From positions 1 to 11,611 of the forward strand of contig JAEWCC010000013.1 of assembly GCA_023390815.1 (NCBI GenBank): a stretch of 11,611 nucleotides of DNA, given 5' to 3'. A model generated the notes under the pieces. That model was not told the origin of the DNA and did not search any database. It saw nothing but the letters and a program-made list of their open reading frames with translations. Shown here in pieces: positions 5,396-11,611 of this stretch. Every line of letters begins with the position of its first letter. Position 1 is the first letter of the stretch. The translations under genes and the position numbers were made by a program. The stretch is from Bacillota bacterium. GTDB lineage: Bacteria; Bacillota; Clostridia; Christensenellales; SZUA-584.

Positions 5396-6496
5396 GTGTT
5401 ACAAATAGACGAAGCCAAACAAAAACTGGGGGAGATAAAGGTGCTCGCGAAGGAAGCGGAGACGGCGCTCGGCATTGCCACGCTGGAAAAAGAGCTTTCT
5501 GAGCTGCGCGCGCTGATGGAAGCCCCCGATTTCTGGACCAATGTGGAACAAGCCAACAAGGTCAATAAAAAGATAAAACCCATTGAGGATAAGCTGGAGC
5601 AGTTTAAAAAGCTGCAGCAGCGGCTCGAAGACGCAGGCGTCATGATCGACCTGCTCGATGAAGAATTCGACGAAGACACCGCCGAGGAACTGGGAAAAGA
5701 TCTCATCAGCCTGGGCAAGGACACATCGGAACTGCGTTTGAAGGCGTTGCTCAGGGGCGAATATGACGCCAACGGCGCGATACTTTCGCTGCACGCGGGA
5801 GCGGGTGGCACCGAAGCGCAGGACTGGGTGGAGATGCTCTACCGCATGTATACGCGCTGGTGTGAGCGTCATCGCTACAGCGTGCGCGTGCTCGACCTGC
5901 TGCCAGGCGAAGAGGCGGGCGTCAAAAGCGTCACGTTCGAGGTGGAAGGCCTCAATGCGTACGGCTATCTCAAAGCGGAAAAGGGTGTTCACCGGCTCGT
6001 ACGCATATCGCCGTTCGACGCTTCGGCGCGGCGGCATACATCGTTTGCGTCGCTCGATGTGATGCCCGATATTGAGGATGACGACAGCGACATCGTGATA
6101 TTGCCCGAGGAGATTCGCGTGGACACCTACCGGTCATCAGGCGCGGGCGGGCAGCACGTCAATAAGACCGAGAGCGCAATCCGCATTACGCACCTCGCGA
6201 CCAATATCGTCGTACAGTGCCAGAACGAGCGCTCGCAGATACAAAACCGCGAAACCGCGATGCGCATGCTGCGCTCCAAGCTGATCGAGAAGCGCGAGAA
6301 TGAGCGGATGCAGGAGGTTGCGGAAATAAAGGGCGAGATGAAGAAAATCGAGTGGGGCAGCCAGATCCGTTCCTACGTATTTCATCCCTACAGCCTCGTG
6401 AAGGACCACCGTACGGGGGAGGAAACAGGCAACGTCAACGCGGTAATGGACGGAGAAATCGATATGTTCATCAACGCATTTCTTTCGAGGTCATAG
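5396..6496 (+). CDS. prfB: Peptide chain release factor 2, no frameshift site
   Basis: RF2 recognises UGA and UAA stop codons in the ribosomal A site and triggers peptide release. The 366-residue protein has the N-terminal helical domain (1-110), the codon-recognition tripeptide SPF at 205-207 (RF1 would have PxT) and the catalytic GGQ at 251-253 in SSGAGGQHVNKTE. The Gln is the usual target of PrmC methylation. The GTG start is chosen because AGGAG, overlapping the secA stop, lies 6 nt upstream and the N-terminus aligns with the normal RF2 start. Most bacterial prfB genes need a +1 frameshift at an in-frame UGA near codon 26; here the frame is open from GTG to TAG, with no CTTTGA slip site. 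Its own stop is TAG, an RF1 codon, so autoregulation by RF2 through UGA is not possible. secA-prfB adjacency is common in Firmicutes. Confidence 0.98.
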   Translation: MLQIDEAKQKLGEIKVLAKEAETALGIATLEKELSELRALMEAPDFWTNVEQANKVNKKIKPIEDKLEQFKKLQQRLEDAGVMIDLLDEEFDEDTAEELGKDLISLGKDTSELRLKALLRGEYDANGAILSLHAGAGGTEAQDWVEMLYRMYTRWCERHRYSVRVLDLLPGEEAGVKSVTFEVEGLNAYGYLKAEKGVHRLVRISPFDASARRHTSFASLDVMPDIEDDDSDIVILPEEIRVDTYRSSGAGGQHVNKTESAIRITHLATNIVVQCQNERSQIQNRETAMRMLRSKLIEKRENERMQEVAEIKGEMKKIEWGSQIRSYVFHPYSLVKDHRTGEETGNVNAVMDGEIDMFINAFLSRS

Positions 6497-6500
6497 CACC

Positions 6501-7283
6501 GTGTACCGCGCGGTCATATTCTTTTTCAGCGGCACAGGCAACACCTGGTGGGTCGCCGATCGGATCAAAAAGCAGCTCGATGCAAAGGGCATCAATGCTG
6601 ATACGGTATCGATCGATACGCTGACGCCCAAGAAGGCCGAATGGTGGATTAAAACCGCCGATTTGGTGCTTTTCGGCTGGCCTGTTTACGGCTCCGATAT
6701 GCCCGAGCCCATGAAGCGTTTCGTGGATTCGCTGCCGGTTGTGGAGAAGGGCAAGCACATCCATGTATTCTGCACACAGTCCGCATTCTCGGGCGACGGC
6801 GCATGGTTTCATCACCGCCGCTTCGAGGACAAGGGCCTCATCATCGACAGCGCGGAGCATTTCATCATGCCGTCTAACAAAAGCGGCATCGGCAGCGATG
6901 CGTATTTTAACGGCATCATGGAGCGCTGCGGGCGGAGGGTAGAACGCTATGCTTCGCGGCTGCTCGCGGGCCGCGCGCCCATTCGCGGGAGATACAGCCT
7001 TTGGCTGGGTGCGTTGCAGCGCGCGCCGTTCCGTCTGTTTTACGGAGATAGGAAGAAACGCGCGTATGCCGACGCGAATAAGTGCACCGGCTGCGGTTTA
7101 TGCCCAACGCTTTGCCCGGCAGGCAACATCGTCATGAAAGACGGCAAGGCGGAGTTTCAGGGACATTGCGAGCTGTGCATGCGCTGTACTGCTTTCTGCC
7201 CCGCAAGGGCCATTTCCATTCCGGGCGGCGGGGTACCATACGCCCTGCACGACAAGCGATTTAAGACGGCGGTATTCAAGTAG
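6501..7283 (+). CDS. EFR1-type flavodoxin/ferredoxin fusion protein
   Basis: The 260-residue soluble protein joins a flavodoxin-like domain to a two-cluster ferredoxin. The N-terminal strand leads into the FMN phosphate loop FSGTGNTWW (9-17), with GWPVYGSDMP (59-68) as a second flavin-contacting loop. The C-terminal part has CTGCGLCPTLCP (Cys 195, 198, 201, 205) and CELCMRCTAFCP (Cys 223, 226, 229, 233), the spacing of two 4Fe-4S clusters. This matches the family named EFR1; its physiological partner is not established, and an electron-carrier or reductase role is inferred. The GTG start lies 4 bp after the prfB stop, with GAGG at 6487-6490 inside the prfB end, so it is almost certainly co-transcribed with secA-prfB. 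No reason for that linkage is visible other than operon packing. Redox motifs are complete. Confidence 0.92.
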   Translation: MYRAVIFFFSGTGNTWWVADRIKKQLDAKGINADTVSIDTLTPKKAEWWIKTADLVLFGWPVYGSDMPEPMKRFVDSLPVVEKGKHIHVFCTQSAFSGDGAWFHHRRFEDKGLIIDSAEHFIMPSNKSGIGSDAYFNGIMERCGRRVERYASRLLAGRAPIRGRYSLWLGALQRAPFRLFYGDRKKRAYADANKCTGCGLCPTLCPAGNIVMKDGKAEFQGHCELCMRCTAFCPARAISIPGGGVPYALHDKRFKTAVFK

Positions 7284-7307
7284 TAATATATATACAGGGG
7301 CAAATAT

Positions 7308-7739
7308 ATGCCGATTCAGGAAACTCAGATTCTCGCTAATTTAAGTGAGATTCGATTGGAAGATTTGCAGCTGCTTTATAAGAAGACACTCAATGCAATT
7401 TTTGCGATCGTATTTTCATATGTAGCGGGTATACTTTTTTTTGTCGTACTTTTTCTTTTAAATTCAGATTATTGGTATATGGCTTTTGTATTTCCGCTTA
7501 TGGGATATCTGTGGCTTATTTCATTTGGAGCTAAATATGTGAATAACCATTATGGTTTGAAAAAAGCCCCGGATGGCACATTGGTTTATCTCAAAAAGAG
7601 GAAGAGCTATAGTACCTTTATTGCGATACATGCTTTGATCTTTCTTGTTTTATCAATTGTTCGGGTCATAAATGAAATCAATCATTTGTTGTTAATCAAG
7701 CAGGAGCTAAATAAATCAAAAATCAATGTGACTGCCTGA
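7308..7739 (+). CDS. Small AT-rich three-helix membrane protein, unknown
   Basis: I do not recognise this 143-residue protein. It has a soluble, mildly charged N-terminus (1-27), two close membrane helices (about 28-51 and 55-74), a basic loop containing PDGTLVYLKKRKS (about 88-100), a third helix (about 102-123) and a polar Lys/Asn-rich tail. AGGGG at 7296-7300 sits 7 nt before the ATG, and codon usage looks like a real gene, but it is far more AT-rich than the genes on both sides (many Ile, Phe, Tyr, Asn and Lys codons ending in A or T). It follows the EFR1-type gene by 24 bp in the same direction, with no terminator seen between them. The composition contrast suggests later acquisition or a fast-evolving accessory membrane protein. 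No catalytic motif or signal peptide is seen. Confidence 0.75.
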   Translation: MPIQETQILANLSEIRLEDLQLLYKKTLNAIFAIVFSYVAGILFFVVLFLLNSDYWYMAFVFPLMGYLWLISFGAKYVNNHYGLKKAPDGTLVYLKKRKSYSTFIAIHALIFLVLSIVRVINEINHLLLIKQELNKSKINVTA

Positions 7740-7948
7740 GGAATATTTGCCGCTTTGCTTTTGGTCCGGACACCGGCAGGCGTACGGCATTCGTCAGATT
7801 CATTCAGCAAATCAGAAATCATACAAATTCATTATGTTGAGCGATTTATCACCTGTAAAGGAACTTCATACGGGATATATCTTTGCGTATACATATCTTG
7901 TCCCCTACATATACATTAGTGAATGATGCAGGATGAAGGAGCAGGAAT
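7740..7948. other. Intergenic region before yabP, no gene
   Basis: No credible reading frame on either strand. It holds an 8-bp palindrome GTCCGGAC (7764-7771) but no hairpin followed by a T-run, so the transcript end of the preceding gene is not obvious. The 3' part (7860-7920) is AT-rich with several ATATAC/ATACAT motifs and probably contains the yabP promoter. Confidence 0.5.
7891..7917 (+). promoter_or_regulatory. Possible sigma-E-like promoter of yabP
   Basis: TATACATT (7910-7917) agrees at 7 of 8 positions with the sporulation sigma-E -10 consensus CATACANT, and ACATATC (7891-7897) resembles its -35 element. The 12-bp spacing is shorter than the usual 14-15, which weakens the call. yabP of Bacillus subtilis belongs to the mother-cell regulon, so such a promoter would make sense. 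Confidence 0.25.
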
Positions 7949-8251
7949 ATGTATATCGAAGAACAAAAAGAAAAACCCATCAATACCGCGCCGCACAAGG
8001 TCGTAATCGATTCGCGCAAAAAGCTCGTGATCACGGCGGTCGAGGATGTGGACAGCTTCAACGAAAACGAAGTCATACTGCTGACCAATCATGGGTTCAT
8101 CACGGTCACCGGCGAGGACCTTCACATCAGCCGTCTCAACCTGGAGGAGGGGCAGCTGATCATCGAGGGCGGCATCCAGAGCCTGGATTACGCGGATCAC
8201 GAGGAACAGCGCCAGAAGCGCGGCGGCGGACTTGCGAAGATGTTCAGATAG
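7949..8251 (+). CDS. yabP: Sporulation protein YabP
   Basis: The 100-residue protein shows the YabP pattern: HKVVIDSRKKLVITAVEDVD in the first half, then the conserved SFNENEVILLTNHG, VTGEDLHISRLNLEEGQL and IIEGGIQSLDY. The fold is predicted to be all beta, with a basic C-terminal tail (QRQKRGGGLAKMFR); there is no signal peptide or membrane segment. In Bacillus the gene is expressed in the mother cell under sigma-E and is linked to spore formation, with the molecular role not well defined. AAGGAG at 7936-7941 lies 7 nt before the ATG. The last codon and stop contain the ribosome-binding site of yabQ, so the pair is translationally linked. The Bacillus order yabP-yabQ-divIC is kept; no hslR/yabO homologue is seen directly upstream, where the AT-rich membrane protein sits instead. 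Confidence 0.95.
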   Translation: MYIEEQKEKPINTAPHKVVIDSRKKLVITAVEDVDSFNENEVILLTNHGFITVTGEDLHISRLNLEEGQLIIEGGIQSLDYADHEEQRQKRGGGLAKMFR

Positions 8252-8261
8252 GAGCGCCGCG

Positions 8262-8600
8262 ATGGATACGACAGCGACACAGCCTTATATCTTTCTCATC
8301 ACGATATACGGCGGCATGGTGGCCGGAGCAGTGTACGACGTGTTCCGCGGGATTCGCCGCGCCATGCGGCGCGGGCGCTGGATGGCAGCCTTGCTCGATA
8401 CGATTTTTATACTCGTTCTGGGCGCTGTTGTGGCGTTTGTGCTTTACACCGCCAATATGGGAGAACTGCGGCTGTACAGCTTTGCGGGTTTCGCACTGGG
8501 CTTTGTGCTTTATATCGTGGGGATTTCGCCGTTAATATCCTACCTTGCATTGCGTCTCAAGGAGCGGAAAGTAAAATCTTCTGAAAAAAAGCTTCGATAA
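8262..8600 (+). CDS. yabQ: Spore cortex protein YabQ
   Basis: YabQ is a membrane protein needed for spore cortex formation in Bacillus subtilis. This 112-residue protein has membrane helices at about 8-25, 42-62 and 70-97, and the family's early motif GGMVAGAVYDVFRGIRR (about 18-34) with a strongly basic cytoplasmic loop (RRAMRRGRW). The ATG at 8262 is preferred over an in-frame TTG at 8232 because AGGAG (8250-8254, overlapping the yabP stop) sits 7 nt upstream and the N-terminus then begins just before the first helix. It is shorter than the Bacillus protein as I remember it, as clostridial versions often are. The stop is followed by an 89-bp gap to the division gene, with no terminator. Confidence 0.9.
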   Translation: MDTTATQPYIFLITIYGGMVAGAVYDVFRGIRRAMRRGRWMAALLDTIFILVLGAVVAFVLYTANMGELRLYSFAGFALGFVLYIVGISPLISYLALRLKERKVKSSEKKLR

Positions 8601-8689
8601 AAAAGGAACTCAGCCTGCTGTGTCGAATACCAAATCAAGGGTATATATAAAGAGATGGGATGCCATCCGGGGACGTTTTGTGAGGGGTT

Positions 8690-8980
8690 ATGAAAAAGAG
8701 AACGATCAAGCTCAGGTTCAAGCTTTTGCTGCTGGCCGCATTTCTTGCATATACGGCGTTTTCAATCTATACGCAGCAGATGAATATCAGCGGGCTGCAA
8801 GCGGAGCAGCAAACATTAAGCGCGCGGTATGAGCAAGCTCAAATGGAGTTACAAAAGCTGCAGGACCAGAACGATTACATGAATACCAAGGATTACATTG
8901 AGGATACAGCGCGCGAACGCTTTGGCTATGCGTATGAGGATGAGATTGTGATTGAGGGACCGGGCGAGGGTACGAACTGA
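8690..8980 (+). CDS. divIC: Septum formation initiator, DivIC/FtsB family
   Basis: This is a 96-residue single-pass membrane protein: basic N-terminus (MKKRTIKLRFK), one helix at about 9-27, then a coiled coil (about 31-62, rich in Gln, Leu and Glu) and a short conserved end, DYIEDTARERFGYAYEDEIV, typical of FtsB/DivIC/FtsL-like proteins. The family sits in the divisome, in complex with FtsL and DivIB/FtsQ, helping to activate septal wall synthesis. The position after yabP-yabQ is the divIC position in Bacillus, which is why I use that name. GAGG at 8682-8685 is 4 nt from the ATG, a tight spacing. In Bacillus the next gene is yabR; here a terminator and a ppx-type gene follow. Confidence 0.9.
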   Translation: MKKRTIKLRFKLLLLAAFLAYTAFSIYTQQMNISGLQAEQQTLSARYEQAQMELQKLQDQNDYMNTKDYIEDTARERFGYAYEDEIVIEGPGEGTN

Positions 8981-9008
8981 GCAATCTATACCATAAAATG
9001 GTTGAAAC

Positions 9009-9033
9009 ACACAGGTGCAGGCCTGTGTTTTTT
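9009..9033 (+). terminator. Rho-independent terminator after divIC
   Basis: ACACAGG (9009-9015) pairs with CCTGTGT (9022-9028) around TGCAGG, followed by T to 9033. It lies 29 bp after the divIC stop and closes the yabP-yabQ-divIC cluster. Confidence 0.85.
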
Positions 9034-9049
9034 ATCTGTCGATTTTTTA

Positions 9050-9078
9050 TTGCCAATTGCCTCGGGCGGGGATATGAT
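9050..9078 (+). promoter_or_regulatory. Promoter of the ppx/gppA gene
   Basis: TTGCCA (9050-9055), 17-bp spacer, TATGAT (9073-9078), ending 26 bp before the start codon. It is a good sigma-A match placed just after the terminator. Confidence 0.65.
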
Positions 9079-9104
9079 GAGATATAAGCATCAGGGGGGC
9101 ATCG

Positions 9105-10001
9105 ATGACATATTTTGCAGTGGTGGATTTAGGCACCAATTCGGCACGGCTTATGATTGCGCATGTACAGAGCGGCAGCGTCCGTTCGGATTTAAAAACG
9201 TTGCGCATGGTGCGCATTGGCGAAGGCATGGTGAGTGAGCAGCGCATTGTACCGGCAGCGATGGAGCGGACGGCACAAGCCATCAAAGAGTTTAAAGAAA
9301 TCGCACAGCGCTATGATGTGGGAGCGCATTTCTTCTGTTTTGGGACAAGCGCCATACGCGAGGCGGCGAACCGGGAGGAATTCCTGACATTTATCCGTCT
9401 CGAGTGCGGCGTGATTATTGACGTCATATCGGGCGAAAAAGAAGCTTCGCTGGGGTTTGCGGGCAGCGTGGAAGGGTACGGCGGCATGTTCGATATCGGG
9501 GGCGGCAGCACCGAAGTGATGTTCGGCAGTATGCAGGACGTGTGGTTCCAGCACAGCTTCCGGATTGGCACGGTGCGCAGCCACGCCCTGTTCCCGGGTG
9601 CGGACGAGGCCCAGCCGGAAGCGTTCATCGCGGCGCACCGGCATGCAGAGGAGGTTCTTTCCGCCATTCCTGATCCGGGAGATATCGTGTTTACGGGTAT
9701 CGGCGGTACGGCGACGGCGCTGGCGGCCATCGATTTAAAGCTGGAGCAATATGACCCGGAGCGGGTGCAAGGGCATGTGATGCCGCTTGAACGCGTAAAA
9801 GATCTTTGCCATATGCTCGAAGGCATGACCAAAGAGCAGCGCAGGCATTTAATCGGGTTGGAGGAAAAGCGCGCAGACGTCATCGTGTTCGGGGCCATTA
9901 TCATGCTGGAGTTTATGGAGGCCGTAGGCGCGACCTATGTCGTGGTGAGTGACCGTGATAATCAGGAAGGATATCTCTCTCTCAAGCTGGGATTGATATA
10001 G
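9105..10001 (+). CDS. Ppx/GppA family phosphatase (short form)
   Basis: The family hydrolyses terminal phosphates of polyphosphate (Ppx) or pppGpp (GppA); sequence alone does not separate the two activities. The 298-residue protein has the actin-like ATPase fold signatures: AVVDLGTNSARLMIA (5-19) for phosphate binding, CFGTSAIREAANR (78-90), ISGEKEASLGF (108-118) whose Glu113 aligns with the catalytic Glu of the family's SGxxEA motif, FDIGGGSTEVMFG (129-141) as second phosphate loop, and TGIGGTATALAAI (197-209). It consists only of the two actin-like domains, without the HD-like C-terminal part of the E. coli enzymes, as in many Gram-positive short Ppx proteins. AGGGGGG at 9093-9099 sits 5 nt before the ATG. 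It has its own promoter and ends 2 bp from the converging acyltransferase gene, with no terminator between them. Confidence 0.93.
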   Translation: MTYFAVVDLGTNSARLMIAHVQSGSVRSDLKTLRMVRIGEGMVSEQRIVPAAMERTAQAIKEFKEIAQRYDVGAHFFCFGTSAIREAANREEFLTFIRLECGVIIDVISGEKEASLGFAGSVEGYGGMFDIGGGSTEVMFGSMQDVWFQHSFRIGTVRSHALFPGADEAQPEAFIAAHRHAEEVLSAIPDPGDIVFTGIGGTATALAAIDLKLEQYDPERVQGHVMPLERVKDLCHMLEGMTKEQRRHLIGLEEKRADVIVFGAIIMLEFMEAVGATYVVVSDRDNQEGYLSLKLGLI

Positions 10002-10003
10002 GC

Positions 10004-11209
10004 TTAACCCACGCGGTTGCCTGTGATAATCTCGAAAGCGCAGCCCCATTTGTGGACAGAAACGCGCGGGTCGTCGAAGTGGACCGCATATTCGCGGGAG
10101 CCATGACGGAACATCAGCCCGCTTTTAAAGTTCAGCGCTACGCCGGTGATATCGCTGAGGCGGAAGCACAGATTTTGTATGATCAGCGCGCTGCGCGTGA
10201 GATTCAGCGTGCCCACGGAGACCTCGCCTGTTACCCCGTCCGGGTCTGCGATGCAAGAGAGGTGTGCGCATTCATCCCGAAGCAATGTTTCGCCGGTATG
10301 ACTCGCGATATATTCCTTAAAGCGCTCATATTGCCAGGCGTTGAGGCTCGCCGCGTTGTCGGCAGGCAGGTTCCCACGGTGAGAACGGATGCTGCCATAA
10401 AGGTCCAGCTCATATTCCGCGCTGCACGCGCTGCAGCAGATGCGGCGCTGATGAGTGACGATTGTACCAATACGCCTGCATTCCGGGCACAGATATAACA
10501 GCCGTTCAAAACCTTCGGCCAATGCCTTGCCGCGGAAGGGGATATGCTTCCGGGCTTCCCATGAAGCCTCATCGTGGAACAGCGAGGCGCTGATGCGCGC
10601 CGTAACCTCTTTGAGGCTGAGAGACCGGATAGCCTGCGCGTCGATCACCGTGGTGAGCCGGACCTCGACCCGTCCGCGCCGGCGGGTATCCGCCCACCGC
10701 GGACCAGAAAGATAACTCCCCATAATGTGTGCCGTGACGACCGGTACCTTGAGCATATGGATGAGTTTAAACGTGCCGGACGTAATTGGCACGCTGCGCC
10801 CGTCCCAACTGCGCATGCCTTCGGGGAAAATACCGATGATGCCGCCGGACTCTGCGGTGCGGATGATCTGCCGTACGGCCGTAACGTCGCTCGTAAATTT
10901 GCGTTTGGGGATATAGCCCATCCAGGAGAGCAGTGCGCCCAGCGCCCGGTTATTAAATACGGTGTTGGTAATGACAAAGAGAACCGGACGCATCAGTAAA
11001 CACTGCAGCAGCGGTCCGTCAAAATTGTTGCAGTGGTTGCCGAGCAACACAAAGGGCCCTTTGGGCAAAGGCTCTGAATCCGGGGTCCTTTTTAAATTGT
11101 AGATAATACGCAGATATAAACCGAATGTGAGATGATATAACGTCAGAAGTGTGTACCAGACGATCGTTTTGAGTATTCGTGTCAGCCTCTTTTCGCGCTT
11201 TGTGCTCAA
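10004..11209 (-). CDS. PlsC-type acyltransferase with zinc-ribbon-like extension
   Basis: The N-terminal half is a lysophosphatidate-type acyltransferase, which would transfer a fatty acyl group to a lysophospholipid or glycerol-phosphate acceptor at the membrane. It has one N-terminal hydrophobic helix (about 13-35), the catalytic HX4D motif NHCNNFD (His59, Asp64), and FPEGMRS (128-134), where most relatives have FPEGTRS. Plain PlsC enzymes are about 200-250 residues; this one is 401. The extra part has CPEC (241-244) and CSAC (259-262), a four-Cys zinc-ribbon-like pair, then an Ala/Leu-rich helical stretch and a beta-rich C-terminus ending in CAFEIITGNRVG. The TTG start is chosen because AAAAGGGG (11218-11225) lies 8 nt upstream and the N-terminus fits. 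It is transcribed towards ppx and divergently from the patatin-like gene. Acceptor and role of the extension are unknown. Confidence 0.88.
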   Translation of the reverse strand: MSTKREKRLTRILKTIVWYTLLTLYHLTFGLYLRIIYNLKRTPDSEPLPKGPFVLLGNHCNNFDGPLLQCLLMRPVLFVITNTVFNNRALGALLSWMGYIPKRKFTSDVTAVRQIIRTAESGGIIGIFPEGMRSWDGRSVPITSGTFKLIHMLKVPVVTAHIMGSYLSGPRWADTRRRGRVEVRLTTVIDAQAIRSLSLKEVTARISASLFHDEASWEARKHIPFRGKALAEGFERLLYLCPECRRIGTIVTHQRRICCSACSAEYELDLYGSIRSHRGNLPADNAASLNAWQYERFKEYIASHTGETLLRDECAHLSCIADPDGVTGEVSVGTLNLTRSALIIQNLCFRLSDITGVALNFKSGLMFRHGSREYAVHFDDPRVSVHKWGCAFEIITGNRVG

Positions 11210-11370
11210 CGCCGGTACCCCTTTTAAAACATGATAAGAATTAATATTACTTCATTAGTGATAAGTATAACTATTATATAACATCGCCATTTATAAAGTA
11301 TAGCAAATATTTCGCTTGGGCATATCGCACACCGCATGGTAATTTTACCTGGTTGCCGATATGGGAGAAT

Positions 11371-11383
11371 AAGTGAATCACTT
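11371..11383. promoter_or_regulatory. Perfect inverted repeat, possible operator
   Basis: AAGTGAATCACTT is a perfect 6-bp inverted repeat around a central A, located 22 bp upstream of the -35 box of the patatin-like gene in the shared divergent region. Size and symmetry suit a dimeric regulator, but no cognate protein is indicated. Confidence 0.35.
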
Positions 11384-11404
11384 GCGTTTTTTAACTTCGT
11401 GGTC

Positions 11405-11433
11405 TTTACGTCGCGCAGCATAGATGTTATAGT
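11405..11433 (+). promoter_or_regulatory. Promoter of the patatin-like gene
   Basis: TTTACG (11405-11410), 17-bp spacer and TATAGT (11428-11433), with the start codon about 60 bp further on. It is a reasonable sigma-A match. Confidence 0.5.
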
Positions 11434-11495
11434 ATAACTTGGCAGTTTGTGTAGCCAAGGGGTCTATGGCTCTCGCGGCTGCAAAGGAGACGGTA

Positions 11496-11611
11496 TTGAA
11501 ACGAATCGGGCTTGCGCTGGGCGGCGGAGGCGCGAGGGGCATCGCGCATATTGCATACCTGAAGGCGCTGGAAGAGCTGGGCATACGCCCATCGGTGATA
11601 TCCGGCACGTC
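11496..11611 (+). CDS. Patatin-like phospholipase, 5' part only
   Basis: The first 38 residues read LKRIGLALGGGGARGIAH followed by IAYLKALEELGIRPSVISGT (initiator shown as Leu). GGGGARG is the oxyanion-hole motif, and the sequence stops at SGT, just where the family's nucleophile motif (GxSxG in SGTSxG form) should come. This is the bacterial patatin/RssA-type branch of serine-aspartate lipid acyl hydrolases. I chose TTG at 11496 because AAAGGAG (11483-11489) is 6 nt upstream; an in-frame ATG at 11466, with AAGGGG close in front, would add 10 residues (MALAAAKETV) and cannot be excluded. Lying divergent to an acyltransferase suggests phospholipid turnover, by inference only. The gene runs off the window. 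Confidence 0.88.
   Translation, partial: MKRIGLALGGGGARGIAHIAYLKALEELGIRPSVISGT

Larger units (their letters stand above)
11210..11495. other. Divergent intergenic region
   Basis: No credible gene on either strand. The half nearest the acyltransferase (11225-11310) is very AT-rich and must hold its minus-strand promoter. On the minus strand TATAAT occurs within the TTATATAATAG reading around 11270-11280, but no -35 box at good spacing is clear. The other half holds a 13-bp inverted repeat and the promoter of the patatin-like gene. Confidence 0.5.

Noticed and set aside
5399..6037. 212-codon minus-strand frame opposite prfB, and similar frames opposite secA
   Set aside because: They lie wholly within clearly functional genes on the other strand and are explained by codon bias of GC-rich coding DNA; no start signals or domain motifs.
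8620..8832. 70-codon frame overlapping the start of the divIC-like gene
   Set aside because: No good ribosome-binding site, and most of its length is a shifted reading of the divIC-like coding region.
10052..10999. Plus-strand frames opposite the acyltransferase (up to 148 codons)
   Set aside because: They are antisense shadows; the minus-strand frame carries HX4D and FPEG motifs and a proper start.

Overview
The window looks like chromosomal DNA of a spore-forming-lineage Firmicute, probably a gut-type Clostridia (Christensenellales-like is a guess). The support is a yabP-yabQ-divIC cluster, a SecA with a CxCx8CC metal-binding tail, an EFR1-type flavodoxin/ferredoxin protein, a membrane-anchored LuxR-type regulator, a tRNA-Asn directly after a 5S rRNA gene, and frequent GTG/TTG starts. 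By eye the housekeeping genes are fairly GC-rich. The LuxR-type gene, and especially a small membrane-protein gene at 7308-7739, are clearly richer in A+T.

Left end (1-920): the end of an rRNA operon (5S rRNA, then tRNA-Asn with encoded CCA and a strong terminator). After it lies about 550 bp with no credible gene. It holds two degenerate copies of the tRNA-Asn 3' tail, each with its own terminator-like hairpin, interleaved with a degenerate structured repeat whose hairpin stems differ in sequence between copies but still pair. This is the least explained part of the window. A promoter at 850-878 then drives a protein with about 12 membrane segments and a C-terminal LuxR/GerE helix-turn-helix (923-2320).

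Middle (2321-7739): a 387-bp intergenic region carries a pair of 22-nt direct repeats around a hairpin, a very GC-rich hairpin, a terminator and a good secA promoter. It is followed by the tightly packed run secA - prfB - flavodoxin/ferredoxin protein, which covers protein export, translation termination and an iron-sulfur/flavin redox protein. prfB is one uninterrupted frame, without the usual programmed +1 frameshift. The AT-rich three-helix membrane protein of unknown function follows 24 bp later.

Right part (7740-11611): yabP-yabQ (sporulation) and a divIC/ftsB-like division gene form a co-directional cluster ending at a terminator. A Ppx/GppA phosphatase gene has its own promoter and converges, with a 2-bp gap, on a minus-strand PlsC-type acyltransferase. 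That acyltransferase has an unusual C-terminal extension with a four-cysteine zinc-ribbon-like motif. A divergent intergenic region then leads to the start of a patatin-like phospholipase gene cut off by the window end.
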